Source of the DNA: Streptococcus parasanguinis
GTDB taxonomy: Bacteria > Bacillota > Bacilli > Lactobacillales > Streptococcaceae
Assembly: GCF_016648855.1 (NCBI RefSeq)
Contig: NZ_JACLQU010000006.1
Location: 1-64,000 of the forward strand
Direction of reading: 5' to 3'
DNA length: 64,000 nucleotides
Below the pieces are notes generated by a model. That model did no database searches, was not told where the DNA came from, and worked only from the letters and a program-made list of their open reading frames with translations. Shown here in pieces: positions 19,328 through 28,721 of this stretch. Made by a program: the position numbers and the translations under genes. Positions within the stretch are counted from its first letter, which is position 1; each line of letters starts with the position of its first letter.

Positions 19328-21973
19328 TTATTTGGCTTCATACCATGTCTTGCCTTCGTTTTCATCGGCTTCCAGTGGTACTGCAAGTTCGATAGCGGAT
19401 TCCATGGTCTCTTTGACGAGTTCTTTGATCGCTGCCAGTTCATCACTTGGTACTTGCAGAACGATTTCATCGTGCACTTGAAGAAGCATCTTGGTCTTGT
19501 ATGCTCCTCTTTCTAGCGCTTGGTCCAAGTGGATCATGGCAATTTTCAAGATGTCTGCTGCCGATCCTTGGATTGGTGAGTTGATAGCTGTCCGCTCCGC
19601 AAACCCTCGAACATTGAAGTTGCGAGAATTGATATCTGGAATCTCCCGACGGCGCTTGAAGAGAGTCTCCACATAGCCTTTATCACGCGCTTCCCGTACC
19701 ACTCTCTCCATATAGTCCTTGATGCCAGGGTAGCGTTCGAAGTAGGTCTCAATGTAGGCCTTGGCTTCTTTTCGACTGATCCCTAGGTTGTTAGACAGTC
19801 CAAAGTCGGAAATTCCATAAACCACACCGAAGTTTACTGCTTTTGCATTGCGACGATCATTCGGCGTCACATCTTCTGGTTTTTCAATATTGAAGACCCG
19901 CATGGCAGTTGATGTATGGATATCTGCCCCATGCTGAAAGGCATCAATCAAATGCTCATCTCCTGAAATATGGGCCAAGACGCGCAATTCGATCTGTGAA
20001 TAGTCCGAACTCAGCAAGACACTGTTTTCCTCTTCTGGGACAAAGGCCTTACGAATGAGACGACCTTGCTCCAAACGGACAGGAATGTTTTGTAGGTTGG
20101 GATCCACGCTAGACAAGCGTCCGGTCTGCGTCAAATCCTGTACATAGCGGGTATGGATCTTCCCGTCTTCCAAAATCCAGTCTTGAAGACCGATGACATA
20201 GGTCGACTGAATCTTAGCAATTTGGCGGTATTCAAGAATCTTAGACACGATCGGTGCGATAGGAGCCAGGCGTTCCAAGACATCAACGGCTGTGGAATAG
20301 CCGGTTTTGGTCTTCTTAGTATATTCAAGAGGGAGTTCCAATTTTTCAAAGAGGATGACACCCAATTGTTTTGGAGAATTGATGTTAAATTCTTCTCCTG
20401 CCAACTCGTATATTTCTTGGGTCAAGCGTTCCAAGACTGCTTCGTTTTCCACCTGCATGTCTTGGAGGGTCTGGCGTTCCACCTTAATCCCTGCGATTTC
20501 CATCTTGGTTAAAACAGCTGCTAGTGGTTGCTCCATATCATAGAGCAAATCTAGTTGGTCGTGAGCTTTTAGTTGCTCCGTCATAGGCTCTTCAGTGTCT
20601 AGTAAAACAGCGACTTTTCGTGCCAAATGCTCTAATAGGACCGCCTTTTCTGGAATGGCTTTTTTGGCTCCCTTGCCATAAACGACTTCGTCCAGAGGCA
20701 GCGCAATCTGGCTATAGAGACTGGCAATGGTTGAAATTTCATTGTCCTCTACGGTCGACAAGAGATACTTGGCCAATCGACTGTCAAACGCGGGATTTTG
20801 AAGGGTAATACCCAAGTGGCTGAGCAAGACCTTGGCCCGTTTGAAGTCATAGACCTTGAGGGGCGTTTTTTCGAGAAATTCTTTGAAAATCGGTGTTTGT
20901 AAAAGACCAGTATCTGTACTCGCGTAGAGATGACCTTTGGTCCCCCATGCGAAACCGATGATGGGTTCCGTATGGTAATTGTCCCCAAACATCTCAAAAT
21001 GGAAGAAACTATCTTCCGTGAGCATATCTGAAGTGACTTGCTCGACTTCTGTATAGTCAAGGGCTACAGGAGCTGCTTCTTCTCCACTGAGATCCAAGGC
21101 TTGACGGAGTTGCTTAAAGCCCATCTCCTCATAAAACTTGGCGAGATTTTCTAGATGAGGTCCCGTATAGGTGATATCGTCCAGCCCGATCTCAATGGGC
21201 GCATTGGTATCGATGGTCGCAAGGGTCTTGGACAGATAGGCCTGTTCCTTATCGTTGATGAGATTTTCCTTCATCTTAGAAGCCTTCATCTCATCGATAT
21301 GCTCGTAAATGCCATCGAGAGAGCCGTACTCTAGGAGTAGTTTGATTCCTGTCTTTTCTCCGATTTTGGTGACACCTGGGATATTATCCGACTTATCTCC
21401 CATCAAGGCCTTGAGGTCGATAAATTGCTCTGGTGTTAGTCCCATCTTATCTTTCAGATAGGCTGGAGTGAATTCTTCAAACTCCGCTACCCCTTTTTTT
21501 GAGATTTCAACCACCGTATTGTCATCTGTCAGCTGGATCAAATCCTTATCCCCTGAAACAATGGTCACATCAAATGGCACCGAGGTAGTTTCTGCCATCT
21601 TATCCAGCGTTCCAATAATATCATCTGCTTCATATTGAGCTAGCTCATAGTGGCGAATTCCTAGATGGTCTAATTGCTCGCGAATGAAAGGAAATTGCTC
21701 GCGGAACTCATCTGGTGTTTTTGCACGACCCCCTTTGTAGTCGGCATACATCTCCGTCCGAAAAGTTGTCTTTCCTGCATCAAAGGCGACGAGGACATGG
21801 GTTGGTTGGATGCGCTCCAAGAGATGGCTCAACATGAGATTAAAGCCATAGACCGCATTGGTATGTAGACCATTGGCATTTTTGAAGCGATCGATTTGAT
21901 TATAAAGTGCGAAAAAGGCACGAAATGCGACGGAAGACCCGTCGATGAGTAACAATTTATTCTTTTTTTCCAT
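19328..21973 (-). CDS. polA: DNA polymerase I
   Basis: 881 residues. N-terminal 5'-3' exonuclease (about 1-300, LLLIDGSSVAFRAFF), a middle 3'-5' exonuclease-like domain (about 310-480), and the polymerase domain with motif A DYSQIELRVLAHISGDEH, motif B RRNAKAVNFGVVYG and motif C QVHDEIVLQ. The middle domain has FHFEMFGDN where proofreading enzymes carry a DxE pair, so proofreading is probably lost, as in other Gram-positive PolA proteins. It works in Okazaki-fragment maturation and repair. The start at 21973 is 6 nt downstream of an extended -10 box, implying a leaderless mRNA. The ORF extends 13 codons further upstream but through that promoter. Confidence 0.95.
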   Translation of the reverse strand: MEKKNKLLLIDGSSVAFRAFFALYNQIDRFKNANGLHTNAVYGFNLMLSHLLERIQPTHVLVAFDAGKTTFRTEMYADYKGGRAKTPDEFREQFPFIREQLDHLGIRHYELAQYEADDIIGTLDKMAETTSVPFDVTIVSGDKDLIQLTDDNTVVEISKKGVAEFEEFTPAYLKDKMGLTPEQFIDLKALMGDKSDNIPGVTKIGEKTGIKLLLEYGSLDGIYEHIDEMKASKMKENLINDKEQAYLSKTLATIDTNAPIEIGLDDITYTGPHLENLAKFYEEMGFKQLRQALDLSGEEAAPVALDYTEVEQVTSDMLTEDSFFHFEMFGDNYHTEPIIGFAWGTKGHLYASTDTGLLQTPIFKEFLEKTPLKVYDFKRAKVLLSHLGITLQNPAFDSRLAKYLLSTVEDNEISTIASLYSQIALPLDEVVYGKGAKKAIPEKAVLLEHLARKVAVLLDTEEPMTEQLKAHDQLDLLYDMEQPLAAVLTKMEIAGIKVERQTLQDMQVENEAVLERLTQEIYELAGEEFNINSPKQLGVILFEKLELPLEYTKKTKTGYSTAVDVLERLAPIAPIVSKILEYRQIAKIQSTYVIGLQDWILEDGKIHTRYVQDLTQTGRLSSVDPNLQNIPVRLEQGRLIRKAFVPEEENSVLLSSDYSQIELRVLAHISGDEHLIDAFQHGADIHTSTAMRVFNIEKPEDVTPNDRRNAKAVNFGVVYGISDFGLSNNLGISRKEAKAYIETYFERYPGIKDYMERVVREARDKGYVETLFKRRREIPDINSRNFNVRGFAERTAINSPIQGSAADILKIAMIHLDQALERGAYKTKMLLQVHDEIVLQVPSDELAAIKELVKETMESAIELAVPLEADENEGKTWYEAK

Positions 21974-21979
21974 AGGCCT

Positions 21980-21989
21980 ATTATACCAC
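21980..21989 (-). promoter_or_regulatory. polA extended -10 promoter, probably giving a leaderless mRNA
   Basis: Minus-strand TG-g-TATAAT (-10 at 21980-21985) ends 6 nt before the polA ATG, and there is no recognisable Shine-Dalgarno between them. Confidence 0.6.
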
Positions 21990-22017
21990 GAATCACAAGG
22001 TCTCTGGTACATAAAAA

Positions 22018-22037
22018 CTCTACCCTTTCGGGTAGAG
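22018..22037 (-). terminator. Terminator of the short unit at 22078-22187
   Basis: 8-bp stem CTCTACCC/GGGTAGAG with a TTTC loop, followed on the minus strand by five Ts. It precedes polA and follows the small ORF. Confidence 0.7.
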
Positions 22038-22077
22038 CCTTCTTTAGGAGTTCCTTATGAAAAATGAAGAGAAGCGT

Positions 22078-22149
22078 TTATTCGCCGTAACAAGATCCTT
22101 GTTGTGGCAATTTCTTAAAGCATTTTGGATAATTGACTGAGATTTTCAT
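22078..22149 (-). CDS. Candidate 23-residue peptide with two cysteines
   Basis: A very short ORF starting MKISVNYPKC, with Cys10 and Cys20, six lysines, and a GSCYGE C-terminus. It has a GAGGT Shine-Dalgarno 7 nt before the ATG, a -10-like TATACT about 33 nt upstream of the ATG, and its own terminator, making a free-standing unit of under 200 nt. I do not recognise it. It might be a secreted signal or modified peptide, or the transcript could act as an sRNA. No maturase, transporter or receptor gene is adjacent. An antiparallel 27-codon ORF (22057-22140, plus strand) also has a Shine-Dalgarno but no promoter. Confidence 0.35.
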   Translation of the reverse strand: MKISVNYPKCFKKLPQQGSCYGE

Positions 22150-22181
22150 TTTCTGTACCTCATTTCTTATTGGATGAGTAC

Positions 22182-22187
22182 AGTATA
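22182..22187 (-). promoter_or_regulatory. -10 box of the short peptide unit
   Basis: TATACT on the minus strand (22182-22187) without a matching -35 at 17 nt (AGGAAT there), which would fit an activator-dependent promoter. Confidence 0.4.
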
Positions 22188-22230
22188 CAAGAGAAACCTA
22201 AACCATTCCTTATAGAAAGCTTCAAGAAAA

Positions 22231-23694
22231 CTAAAAACTGAGACGCAAAACACGCGGTTGTTTTTGGCTACAAGCTGGTAATTGAAGATGGAGGCCTGCC
22301 TCATCTTGGCTCCAAGAAACGAGCTGGCTTTCTCCAAGGAGCTCTACCTGCCGAATACGCGCATGAAGGATTCTCGGTTGCTTGAGATCATAGGCGAGAG
22401 ACGGCAAGGTCAGCTCCTCTGTCCGTCCGCTTGGTTCTAGCTGGATAGCATAAAGAAGGCCTTCACGCATGGTATAGCGGAAATCTTGGCTGGTGTAGAG
22501 TGGCGCTTGCCCATCTGAGAAGGAACCTTCCTGGGCCTCGGTCGGTCCGTCCGATGACACCCGCCAAGGCCGGCTCTGATAAATGGCTTCTCCGTTTACC
22601 GCCAACCACTCCCCGATCTCTGTAAGGATGTCTTGATCTTGCTCAGGGATGGTGCCATCTGCCTTAGGTCCAATATTGAGCAGAAGATTGCCATTTTTGG
22701 CCACAACATCAACTAAATTTTGCAACAATTCCTTGCTGGTCTTGTAGGCTAGATCCTGGGTATAGCACCAAGAATTACGGGCAATCGCAGTATCCATTTG
22801 CCACGGAAAGGCTTGCGTCTCTCCGTAGCCCCCCCGCTCCATCTCAACGATTCCTGAACCAAAAGGTAGGGCATCCTGTTTGTAACAAACGGCCACCTCG
22901 CGATCCTCTTGTGCTGCTAGATTGTAATAGTAAGCCAAAAAGCGCATTAAGTAGGGACGGAAACTCTCATGCTGGATCCACCAATCGAAATAAAGGAGCT
23001 CTGGCTGATAATCCCGCACCAGTTCACAGGTTCGCAAAAGCCAATCTTCCAAGAATTCTTTGCTGGGATAAGGCTTGGAAGTGAGATCAAAATGATCCTT
23101 CGGTTCTGGCTCTGCTGGCCAATAGAGGCTGTCTCTTGGGACTTCTTGCAGAATATCACTGGCAAACTCCTTGCCATGTGAAAAGAAAAACTGGTGCTCT
23201 GCCCGGTGAGAAGACGTACAGAAGTGTAGACCACGTTTTTCTGCTTCCGCCCTCAGTTCTCCTAAAACATCTCGTCTTGGCCCCATTTCTAAGCTATTAT
23301 AAGGCGAGAGAGTAGAGGCATACATCTGAAAACCATCGTGGTGCTCCGCAACTGGGAAAAGATACTGAGCGCCTGCTTTTTGAAAGAGATCCAGCCAAGA
23401 TGCCGGATCAAATCGGTCCGCTGTAAAGAGTGGAATGAGATCCTTGTAGCCCAAGCTAGCCTGATCTCCAAAATACTCTCGATGGTAGTCATAGCAAGGA
23501 TTCCCTTGGATATACATATTTCGTGAATACCACTCCGATCCAAAGGCAGGTACACTGTAGACGCCCCAGTGGATAAATATTCCAAATTTAGCATCCCGAT
23601 ACCAGTCTGGACAAACTTGATGGCTAAGAGAGTCCCAGCTTGGTTCAAAAGGTCCTGACTGGACGACTTGATCAATCTCTTCAAGGGTTATCAT
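22231..23694 (-). CDS. Alpha-L-fucosidase, GH29 family
   Basis: 487-residue cytosolic glycoside hydrolase with no signal peptide. Removes terminal L-fucose from glycans that have been imported or released. DAKFGIFIHWGVYSVPAFGSEW, AEHHDGFQMY and LLYFDWW (Asp in the nucleophile position of GH29) are clear, and NGNLLLNIGPKADG closes the barrel. A beta-sandwich tail follows from about residue 380. Start set at 23694 with GGAG 8 nt upstream. Transcribed from its own promoter with an overlapping operator. No transporter or other fucose genes are next to it. Confidence 0.9.
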   Translation of the reverse strand: MITLEEIDQVVQSGPFEPSWDSLSHQVCPDWYRDAKFGIFIHWGVYSVPAFGSEWYSRNMYIQGNPCYDYHREYFGDQASLGYKDLIPLFTADRFDPASWLDLFQKAGAQYLFPVAEHHDGFQMYASTLSPYNSLEMGPRRDVLGELRAEAEKRGLHFCTSSHRAEHQFFFSHGKEFASDILQEVPRDSLYWPAEPEPKDHFDLTSKPYPSKEFLEDWLLRTCELVRDYQPELLYFDWWIQHESFRPYLMRFLAYYYNLAAQEDREVAVCYKQDALPFGSGIVEMERGGYGETQAFPWQMDTAIARNSWCYTQDLAYKTSKELLQNLVDVVAKNGNLLLNIGPKADGTIPEQDQDILTEIGEWLAVNGEAIYQSRPWRVSSDGPTEAQEGSFSDGQAPLYTSQDFRYTMREGLLYAIQLEPSGRTEELTLPSLAYDLKQPRILHARIRQVELLGESQLVSWSQDEAGLHLQLPACSQKQPRVLRLSF

Positions 23695-23725
23695 TCTCTT
23701 CTCCTCTTTTCTTATTACTATCTCT

Positions 23726-23760
23726 ATTGTATCGAGAAACCCTTGTTTGTAAAGACAAAC
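23726..23760 (-). promoter_or_regulatory. Fucosidase promoter with overlapping palindromic operator
   Basis: Minus-strand -35 TTTACA (23748-23753), 16-nt spacer, -10 TACAAT (23726-23731). The palindrome GTTTGT-AAAG-ACAAAC (23745-23760) covers the -35, a typical repressor position. The regulator is not in the window. Confidence 0.6.
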
Positions 23761-23835
23761 GAGGGGAATGTTTAAAATAGTAGACAAAGAGCTTGATCTA
23801 GGAGAATCGAGCCAATTACAAATAGAATAGACCTG

Positions 23836-24612
23836 CTAGCCCTTCACTGCTTGAGAAATAAAATGAGCGACGGCTTCTGTCTCCCCTTGGTGGAGAGCCT
23901 TAACGATTTTAGATCCCACAATAACGCCATCTGAGACCTTGTTGAAACGGTGAATATCCTCCATGCTGGAAACTCCAAAACCTGTTAAAACAGAAATCGA
24001 AGCTATTTCGTGTAATTGGGCCAAGTGGTGGTCCAGATCGTCTCGATAGCTACCAGCTTTCCCCGTCACTCCATTAACTGCTACAGCATAGATAAAACCT
24101 TCTGCATCTTGGATCAATTTCTTCTGACGCTCGATTCCTGTGGTTAGACTCACCAGTGGCACCAAGGCGATGTCTTTATCCGCTAACAGGGGCTCTACCA
24201 GATCCGCATGCTCATGAGGAAGATCTGGGATAATCACTCCTTTGACCGCTGTTCCTTCTACATCTCTAAAAAAGCTTTCTAGACCATATTGGAACAAGGG
24301 ATTGAAATAGGTCATGATGACCAAAGGAACAGTTGTTTCCAGACGCTGGATCGTTTGCACCAGACCTTCTGTCGTCGTCCCATGGGCTAAACTTCGTAGT
24401 CCTGCCTCTTCAATCACAGGGCCATCTGCCACTGGATCTGAAAAAGGAATCCCAACTTCAATGGCTGAGACACCAAGATCTTCCAAGAATTGGATGGTTT
24501 CCTGCAAACCTGCTAAGCCTTTTTCATGATCTCCTGCCATGATATACGGAACAAAGATCCCTTGCTGCTGGTCTTTCAGCTTTTGTAAATGCTCTGTTAA
24601 GGTCTTTCCCAT
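23836..24612 (-). CDS. trpA: Tryptophan synthase alpha subunit
   Basis: 258-residue TIM barrel cleaving indole-3-glycerol phosphate to indole. The catalytic Glu and Asp lie in [19 protein letters not shown], and the phosphate site GFGVSS and [12 protein letters not shown] are present. Last gene of the trp operon, 1 nt after trpB. Works as an alpha2-beta2 complex with TrpB. Confidence 0.98.
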   Translation of the reverse strand: MGKTLTEHLQKLKDQQQGIFVPYIMAGDHEKGLAGLQETIQFLEDLGVSAIEVGIPFSDPVADGPVIEEAGLRSLAHGTTTEGLVQTIQRLETTVPLVIMTYFNPLFQYGLESFFRDVEGTAVKGVIIPDLPHEHADLVEPLLADKDIALVPLVSLTTGIERQKKLIQDAEGFIYAVAVNGVTGKAGSYRDDLDHHLAQLHEIASISVLTGFGVSSMEDIHRFNKVSDGVIVGSKIVKALHQGETEAVAHFISQAVKG

Positions 24613-24613
24613 C

Positions 24614-25819
24614 TTACTCTCCCCTCTCTTGTTCTAGGCGGTCTTTGACTTGTACCACATCTTTGTCCCCACGACCTGACAAACAAACGATCATGGATTT
24701 TTCAGGTCCCATCTCCTTAGCCAATTTCACCGCATAGGCGATAGCATGGCTCGATTCCAGGGCCGGAATAATTCCTTCTACTTTTGAAAGCAATTGAAAA
24801 GCTTCTAGGGCTTCTTGGTCTGTCACAGGCACATAGGTTGCCCGCTTGATTTCATGGAAATAAGAATGCTCTGGCCCAATTCCTGGATAATCGAGGCCTG
24901 CTGAAATCGAGAAGGCTTCTAAAATCTGTCCATGCGCATCCTGTAAAACATCCATCAAGGCGCCGTGAAGGACTCCTGGACGTCCCTTGGTCAAGGTTGC
25001 TGCATGCTGGTCTGTATCTACTCCAAGTCCAGCAGCTTCCGCCCCATACATGGCGACAGACGCATCCTCAACAAAAGGATAAAAGAGCCCAATAGCGTTC
25101 GACCCGCCTCCTACACAGGCTAGGACGGCATCTGGCAGAGCACCGTCATTTTGCTCTGCAAATTGGCGTTTGGCTTCTCGACCGATGACACTTTGAAAAT
25201 CACGGACAATCTCTGGGAATGGATGAGGTCCTAGAGCAGATCCCATGATATAGTGGGTATCCTCCACATTTGCTACCCAGGCTCTAAGGGCAGCATTGAC
25301 TGCATCCTTGAGAACACGCGATCCATCTGTTACCGATTGAACCTTTGCCCCCAACAACTCCATCCGAAAGACATTAAGGGCTTGGCGTCTGACATCTTCT
25401 TCCCCCATGTAGATGGTACATTCCATATCAAATAAAGCAGCGGCTGTTGCCGTTGCAACACCGTGCTGTCCAGCCCCTGTTTCTGCGATGATCTTCTTTT
25501 TACCCATTCGGTGTGCCAGCAAAACCTGTCCTAGGGCATTATTAATTTTATGAGCCCCTGTGTGGTTGAGATCTTCTCTTTTTAGAAAGATCTTGGCTCC
25601 ACCGACATACTTGGTTAGATTCTTGGCGTAATAGAGCGGTGTTTCCCGACCGACATATTGTTTCAGAAGCTGATCCAATTCTTCTTGAAAAGAAGGATCT
25701 GCTTGACTTTCTCTGTAGGCCTTTTCTAATTCTAAAACTGCTGTCATCAAGGTTTCAGGAACAAAACGTCCCCCGAACCGCCCGTAAAATCCGTTTTGAT
25801 CTGGTTGTTTATATGCCAT
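24614..25819 (-). CDS. trpB: Tryptophan synthase beta subunit
   Basis: 401-residue PLP enzyme joining indole and serine to tryptophan. The PLP lysine is in [13 protein letters not shown], the substrate loop is [15 protein letters not shown], and the phosphate-binding [10 protein letters not shown] follows. Overlaps trpF by 11 nt. Confidence 0.98.
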   Translation of the reverse strand: MAYKQPDQNGFYGRFGGRFVPETLMTAVLELEKAYRESQADPSFQEELDQLLKQYVGRETPLYYAKNLTKYVGGAKIFLKREDLNHTGAHKINNALGQVLLAHRMGKKKIIAETGAGQHGVATATAAALFDMECTIYMGEEDVRRQALNVFRMELLGAKVQSVTDGSRVLKDAVNAALRAWVANVEDTHYIMGSALGPHPFPEIVRDFQSVIGREAKRQFAEQNDGALPDAVLACVGGGSNAIGLFYPFVEDASVAMYGAEAAGLGVDTDQHAATLTKGRPGVLHGALMDVLQDAHGQILEAFSISAGLDYPGIGPEHSYFHEIKRATYVPVTDQEALEAFQLLSKVEGIIPALESSHAIAYAVKLAKEMGPEKSMIVCLSGRGDKDVVQVKDRLEQERGE

Positions 25820-26396
25820 GCTTGACCCTTTCTATAAATCGTTTTATCTTTTCTTGATCTTTTATTCCATTTGTCTCGACCCCACTGGATACATCCACCG
25901 CATAAGGATGAAAGAAGCGGATGGCATCTGCTACGTTGTCTTCCGTCAAGCCTCCTGCAATAAAGAAGGGCTTTGTGACGTTTTGACTTTCGAGTTCTTG
26001 CCAGTTAAAAGTCTCTCCACTTCCTGCTACAGGAGCATCAAAGAGCAGATAATCAGCACTGGTCTCAGGAAGAGCTACATCTTTCCCCATTTGAACAGCG
26101 CGAATCGTTTGTTGGGGAAGGTCTTGCAAGATGGTTTCATCTATCGGCCCATGCACTTGTATCAAATCCAAGCCCACAACTTGGCAAGCTTGCTCCACTT
26201 CTTCTCTTTGTGGTGATACAAAAACACCGACTTTTTGAACCCCCTTTGGAATCCCTGTAACCAACTGCCTAGCTTGCTCCAGCGTGACTTGCCGTTTGCT
26301 TGGTGCAAAGACAAAACCAATGTAATCCGCACCTGCCTCAACAGCTGTCTGGACAGCTTCTGGAGTGGACAATCCGCAAATTTTAACCTTTGTCAA
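25809..26396 (-). CDS. trpF: Phosphoribosylanthranilate isomerase
   Basis: 195-residue TIM barrel doing the Amadori rearrangement of phosphoribosylanthranilate. [20 protein letters not shown] holds the catalytic Cys, and [13 protein letters not shown] is typical. Overlaps trpC by 14 nt. Confidence 0.97.
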   Translation of the reverse strand: MTKVKICGLSTPEAVQTAVEAGADYIGFVFAPSKRQVTLEQARQLVTGIPKGVQKVGVFVSPQREEVEQACQVVGLDLIQVHGPIDETILQDLPQQTIRAVQMGKDVALPETSADYLLFDAPVAGSGETFNWQELESQNVTKPFFIAGGLTEDNVADAIRFFHPYAVDVSSGVETNGIKDQEKIKRFIERVKHGI

Positions 26397-27150
26397 TCTG
26401 CAACTCCTTTACTTTTTCAGCCACATTATCTGCCTTCATGAGGGCTGTCCCAACGAGAATGCCATTAAAATAAGGAGCCAGCATGCGCGCATCTGCTTCT
26501 GTAAAAATAGCAGACTCCGAGATGTATACCGGTTCTTGTTCGAAATGGGTCGTCAATTCAAGGCTAGTATGGAGATCTGTCTCAAAGGTCACCAGGTTGC
26601 GATTATTGACCCCTATGATCTGAGCCCCAATCCGGTGAGCGACCTCTAGCTCTGTCAGATTATGGGTCTCCACCAAAACCTCCAGGCCAAGATGGGTCGC
26701 AAACCCATAGAGCTCCTTCAGACGAGCTTCTGATAAGGCTGCAACAATCAACAAGATCACGGTCGCCCCTGCGTTTCGCGCCCGAATTATTTGCTTTTCA
26801 TCCACAATAAAATCTTTATTGAGGGTGGGGATGCGTACTTGACTAGATATTTCCCGGAGATACTCGATACTGCCCTTGAAAAATACTTCATCGGTCAAGA
26901 CAGAAATCATCACAGCCCCATTTTCTTCGTAAGTCTTAGCCTGCGCGACGATATCCACATCGACATGAATATCTCCCAGACTCGGGCTAGCCTTTTTCAC
27001 TTCCGCAATGACCTGAAGCTTTTCTGGATGACTCTTTAGGTAATCATACAGGCGGTAGGTCTCGCGCAAAGGTTGGAGCTCCTCTTCCTTCATCGCAGCC
27101 ACTTCCCGCGCCTTTTCCTTTAGAATCTTTGGCAAGAATTCTTGACTCAT
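26383..27150 (-). CDS. trpC: Indole-3-glycerol phosphate synthase
   Basis: 255-residue TIM barrel closing the indole ring. [15 protein letters not shown] and [13 protein letters not shown] carry the catalytic lysines. Stand-alone, not fused to TrpF. Its start overlaps the trpGD stop by 4 nt. Confidence 0.97.
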   Translation of the reverse strand: MSQEFLPKILKEKAREVAAMKEEELQPLRETYRLYDYLKSHPEKLQVIAEVKKASPSLGDIHVDVDIVAQAKTYEENGAVMISVLTDEVFFKGSIEYLREISSQVRIPTLNKDFIVDEKQIIRARNAGATVILLIVAALSEARLKELYGFATHLGLEVLVETHNLTELEVAHRIGAQIIGVNNRNLVTFETDLHTSLELTTHFEQEPVYISESAIFTEADARMLAPYFNGILVGTALMKADNVAEKVKELQIDKG

Positions 27151-28721
27151 TTTTGATACTCCTGTAATAATCTCAATTTCTCAAGGGCAGCCCCACTGGC
27201 AATCACTTCCCGTGCCAAGGCAATCCCTTCCTTGATAGAATCTACCTTGCCATTGGCATAAAAACCAAGGCCAGCATTCAAGACCGTCACCTCTAAGAAG
27301 GGACTTGCTTCATTCTTCAAAACACTGAGCAAAATTTCCGCATTGCGTTTGGCGTCACCACCACGTACTTGATCAATTTCGATGCGCTCCATTCCGATAT
27401 CTTCTGGTTGAAAGTTGGATAAGGTAACCTGTCCATTTTCCAGAATAGCGAGCTGGGTTTCCCCATCAAGGCCTGCCTCGTCCAAACCTTGTGGACCACT
27501 CACCACCACTGCGCGTTTCCTTCCCAAATTCTTTAGAATCTCTGCTGTACTTTCCAGCATGTCCGGACGACTTGTTCCCAATAGCTGGGTTTCTAGAGGA
27601 ATCGGATTGATAAGAGGACCAGTTAAGTTCATCACCGTTGGAACCCCTAGCGCCAAGCGAGCGGGCATAATATAGCGCATGCCAGGATGCAGATTTTTGG
27701 CAAATAGGAAGACAATTCCCGCCTTTTCAAACACTCGTCCCAAGTCTTCTGGACCCAAATCAAGGTTAATTCCTAGAGCTTCTAGTACATCCGCAGAACC
27801 AGATTTAGAAGAGATCGAACGATTTCCGTGTTTCGCCATCTTGATGCCACCACCAGCAAGGACGAAGGCAGCTGTTGTTGAAATGTTGAAACTATAAGAA
27901 CGATCGCCCCCCGTTCCACAATTGTCCATCGCTCCTTGAACTTCTGTAGGAATAGCGACTGCATAGGCCTGCATCACTTTTGCAATAGCCGTCCGCTCTT
28001 CAACCGTTTCTCCCTTCATTTTGAGACCTAGAAGAAGGGCCGTCACCTGGGCTTCTGAAGCACGACCAGCAACGACTTCCTCCATAGCAGCTTCTAACTC
28101 TGCACTGGTTAGATCCATTCCTTCCGCCACTTTTGCAAGCACTTGTTTCATCTTCCGCTCCTTGACTAGTTTGACAAAATTTTCGATGGTCTTGAGCCCA
28201 TCTGGCGTCCCGATACTTTCTGGATGGTATTGAAAACCATAAATCGGTAAGCTACGATGTTGAATCCCCATAATCGCTTGATCATCCGTCGTTCGAGAGG
28301 TAATGACAAAATCCTCTGGCATGTCTTCAATCGTCAACGAATGGTAACGCATGACTGGGACCTCTTTTGCGACACCCGCGTATAGCGGAGAGGGAGCTTC
28401 TAGCTGGATCTGGCTTTGTTTGCCATGCATGACCTGAGGGGCCAATCCCAAGCGCCCTCCAAAAACTTCCGCAATCGCTTGATGCCCCAAGCAAATCCCC
28501 AAGATTGGTTTGACCCCTGCGAAATCTCGGATCATCTCCTCCATCTTACCCGCGTCCTTTGGCCAACCTGGACCTGGAGAAAAGACCAAGGCATCTGCTT
28601 CTTTGGCAACCTGGTACAAGTTCGCATCATCATTTCGAAGCACCTGGACCTCATCAAATTTTCCGATATACTGTGCTAAATTGTAGGTAAATGAATCGTA
28701 ATTATCGACTAATAAAATCAT
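27147..28721 (-). CDS. trpGD: Fused anthranilate synthase component II / anthranilate phosphoribosyltransferase
   Basis: 524 residues in one frame. Residues 1-190 are the class I glutamine amidotransferase TrpG ([20 protein letters not shown], nucleophile Cys in GICLGHQA, His-Glu in QYHPES). Residues 191-524 are TrpD ([49 protein letters not shown]). No stop separates them. At the junction (28149-28163) an AAGGAG Shine-Dalgarno and an ATG survive in frame, so a free 334-residue TrpD may also be made. TrpG supplies ammonia to TrpE. Overlaps trpE and trpC by 4 nt each. Confidence 0.93.
   Translation of the reverse strand: MILLVDNYDSFTYNLAQYIGKFDEVQVLRNDDANLYQVAKEADALVFSPGPGWPKDAGKMEEMIRDFAGVKPILGICLGHQAIAEVFGGRLGLAPQVMHGKQSQIQLEAPSPLYAGVAKEVPVMRYHSLTIEDMPEDFVITSRTTDDQAIMGIQHRSLPIYGFQYHPESIGTPDGLKTIENFVKLVKERKMKQVLAKVAEGMDLTSAELEAAMEEVVAGRASEAQVTALLLGLKMKGETVEERTAIAKVMQAYAVAIPTEVQGAMDNCGTGGDRSYSFNISTTAAFVLAGGGIKMAKHGNRSISSKSGSADVLEALGINLDLGPEDLGRVFEKAGIVFLFAKNLHPGMRYIMPARLALGVPTVMNLTGPLINPIPLETQLLGTSRPDMLESTAEILKNLGRKRAVVVSGPQGLDEAGLDGETQLAILENGQVTLSNFQPEDIGMERIEIDQVRGGDAKRNAEILLSVLKNEASPFLEVTVLNAGLGFYANGKVDSIKEGIALAREVIASGAALEKLRLLQEYQK
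28149..28163 (-). promoter_or_regulatory. Internal Shine-Dalgarno and ATG at the TrpG-TrpD junction
   Basis: AAGGAG (28158-28163), 6-nt spacing, ATG (28149-28151), in frame with the fused ORF. It corresponds to the normal start of a separate trpD. Confidence 0.7.

Noticed and set aside
22057-22140. 27-codon plus-strand ORF with AGGAG 6 nt before the ATG and a hydrophobic tail, antiparallel to the 23-codon peptide ORF.
   Set aside because: No promoter on the plus strand, while promoter and terminator support the minus-strand unit. Mentioned as an alternative, not called.
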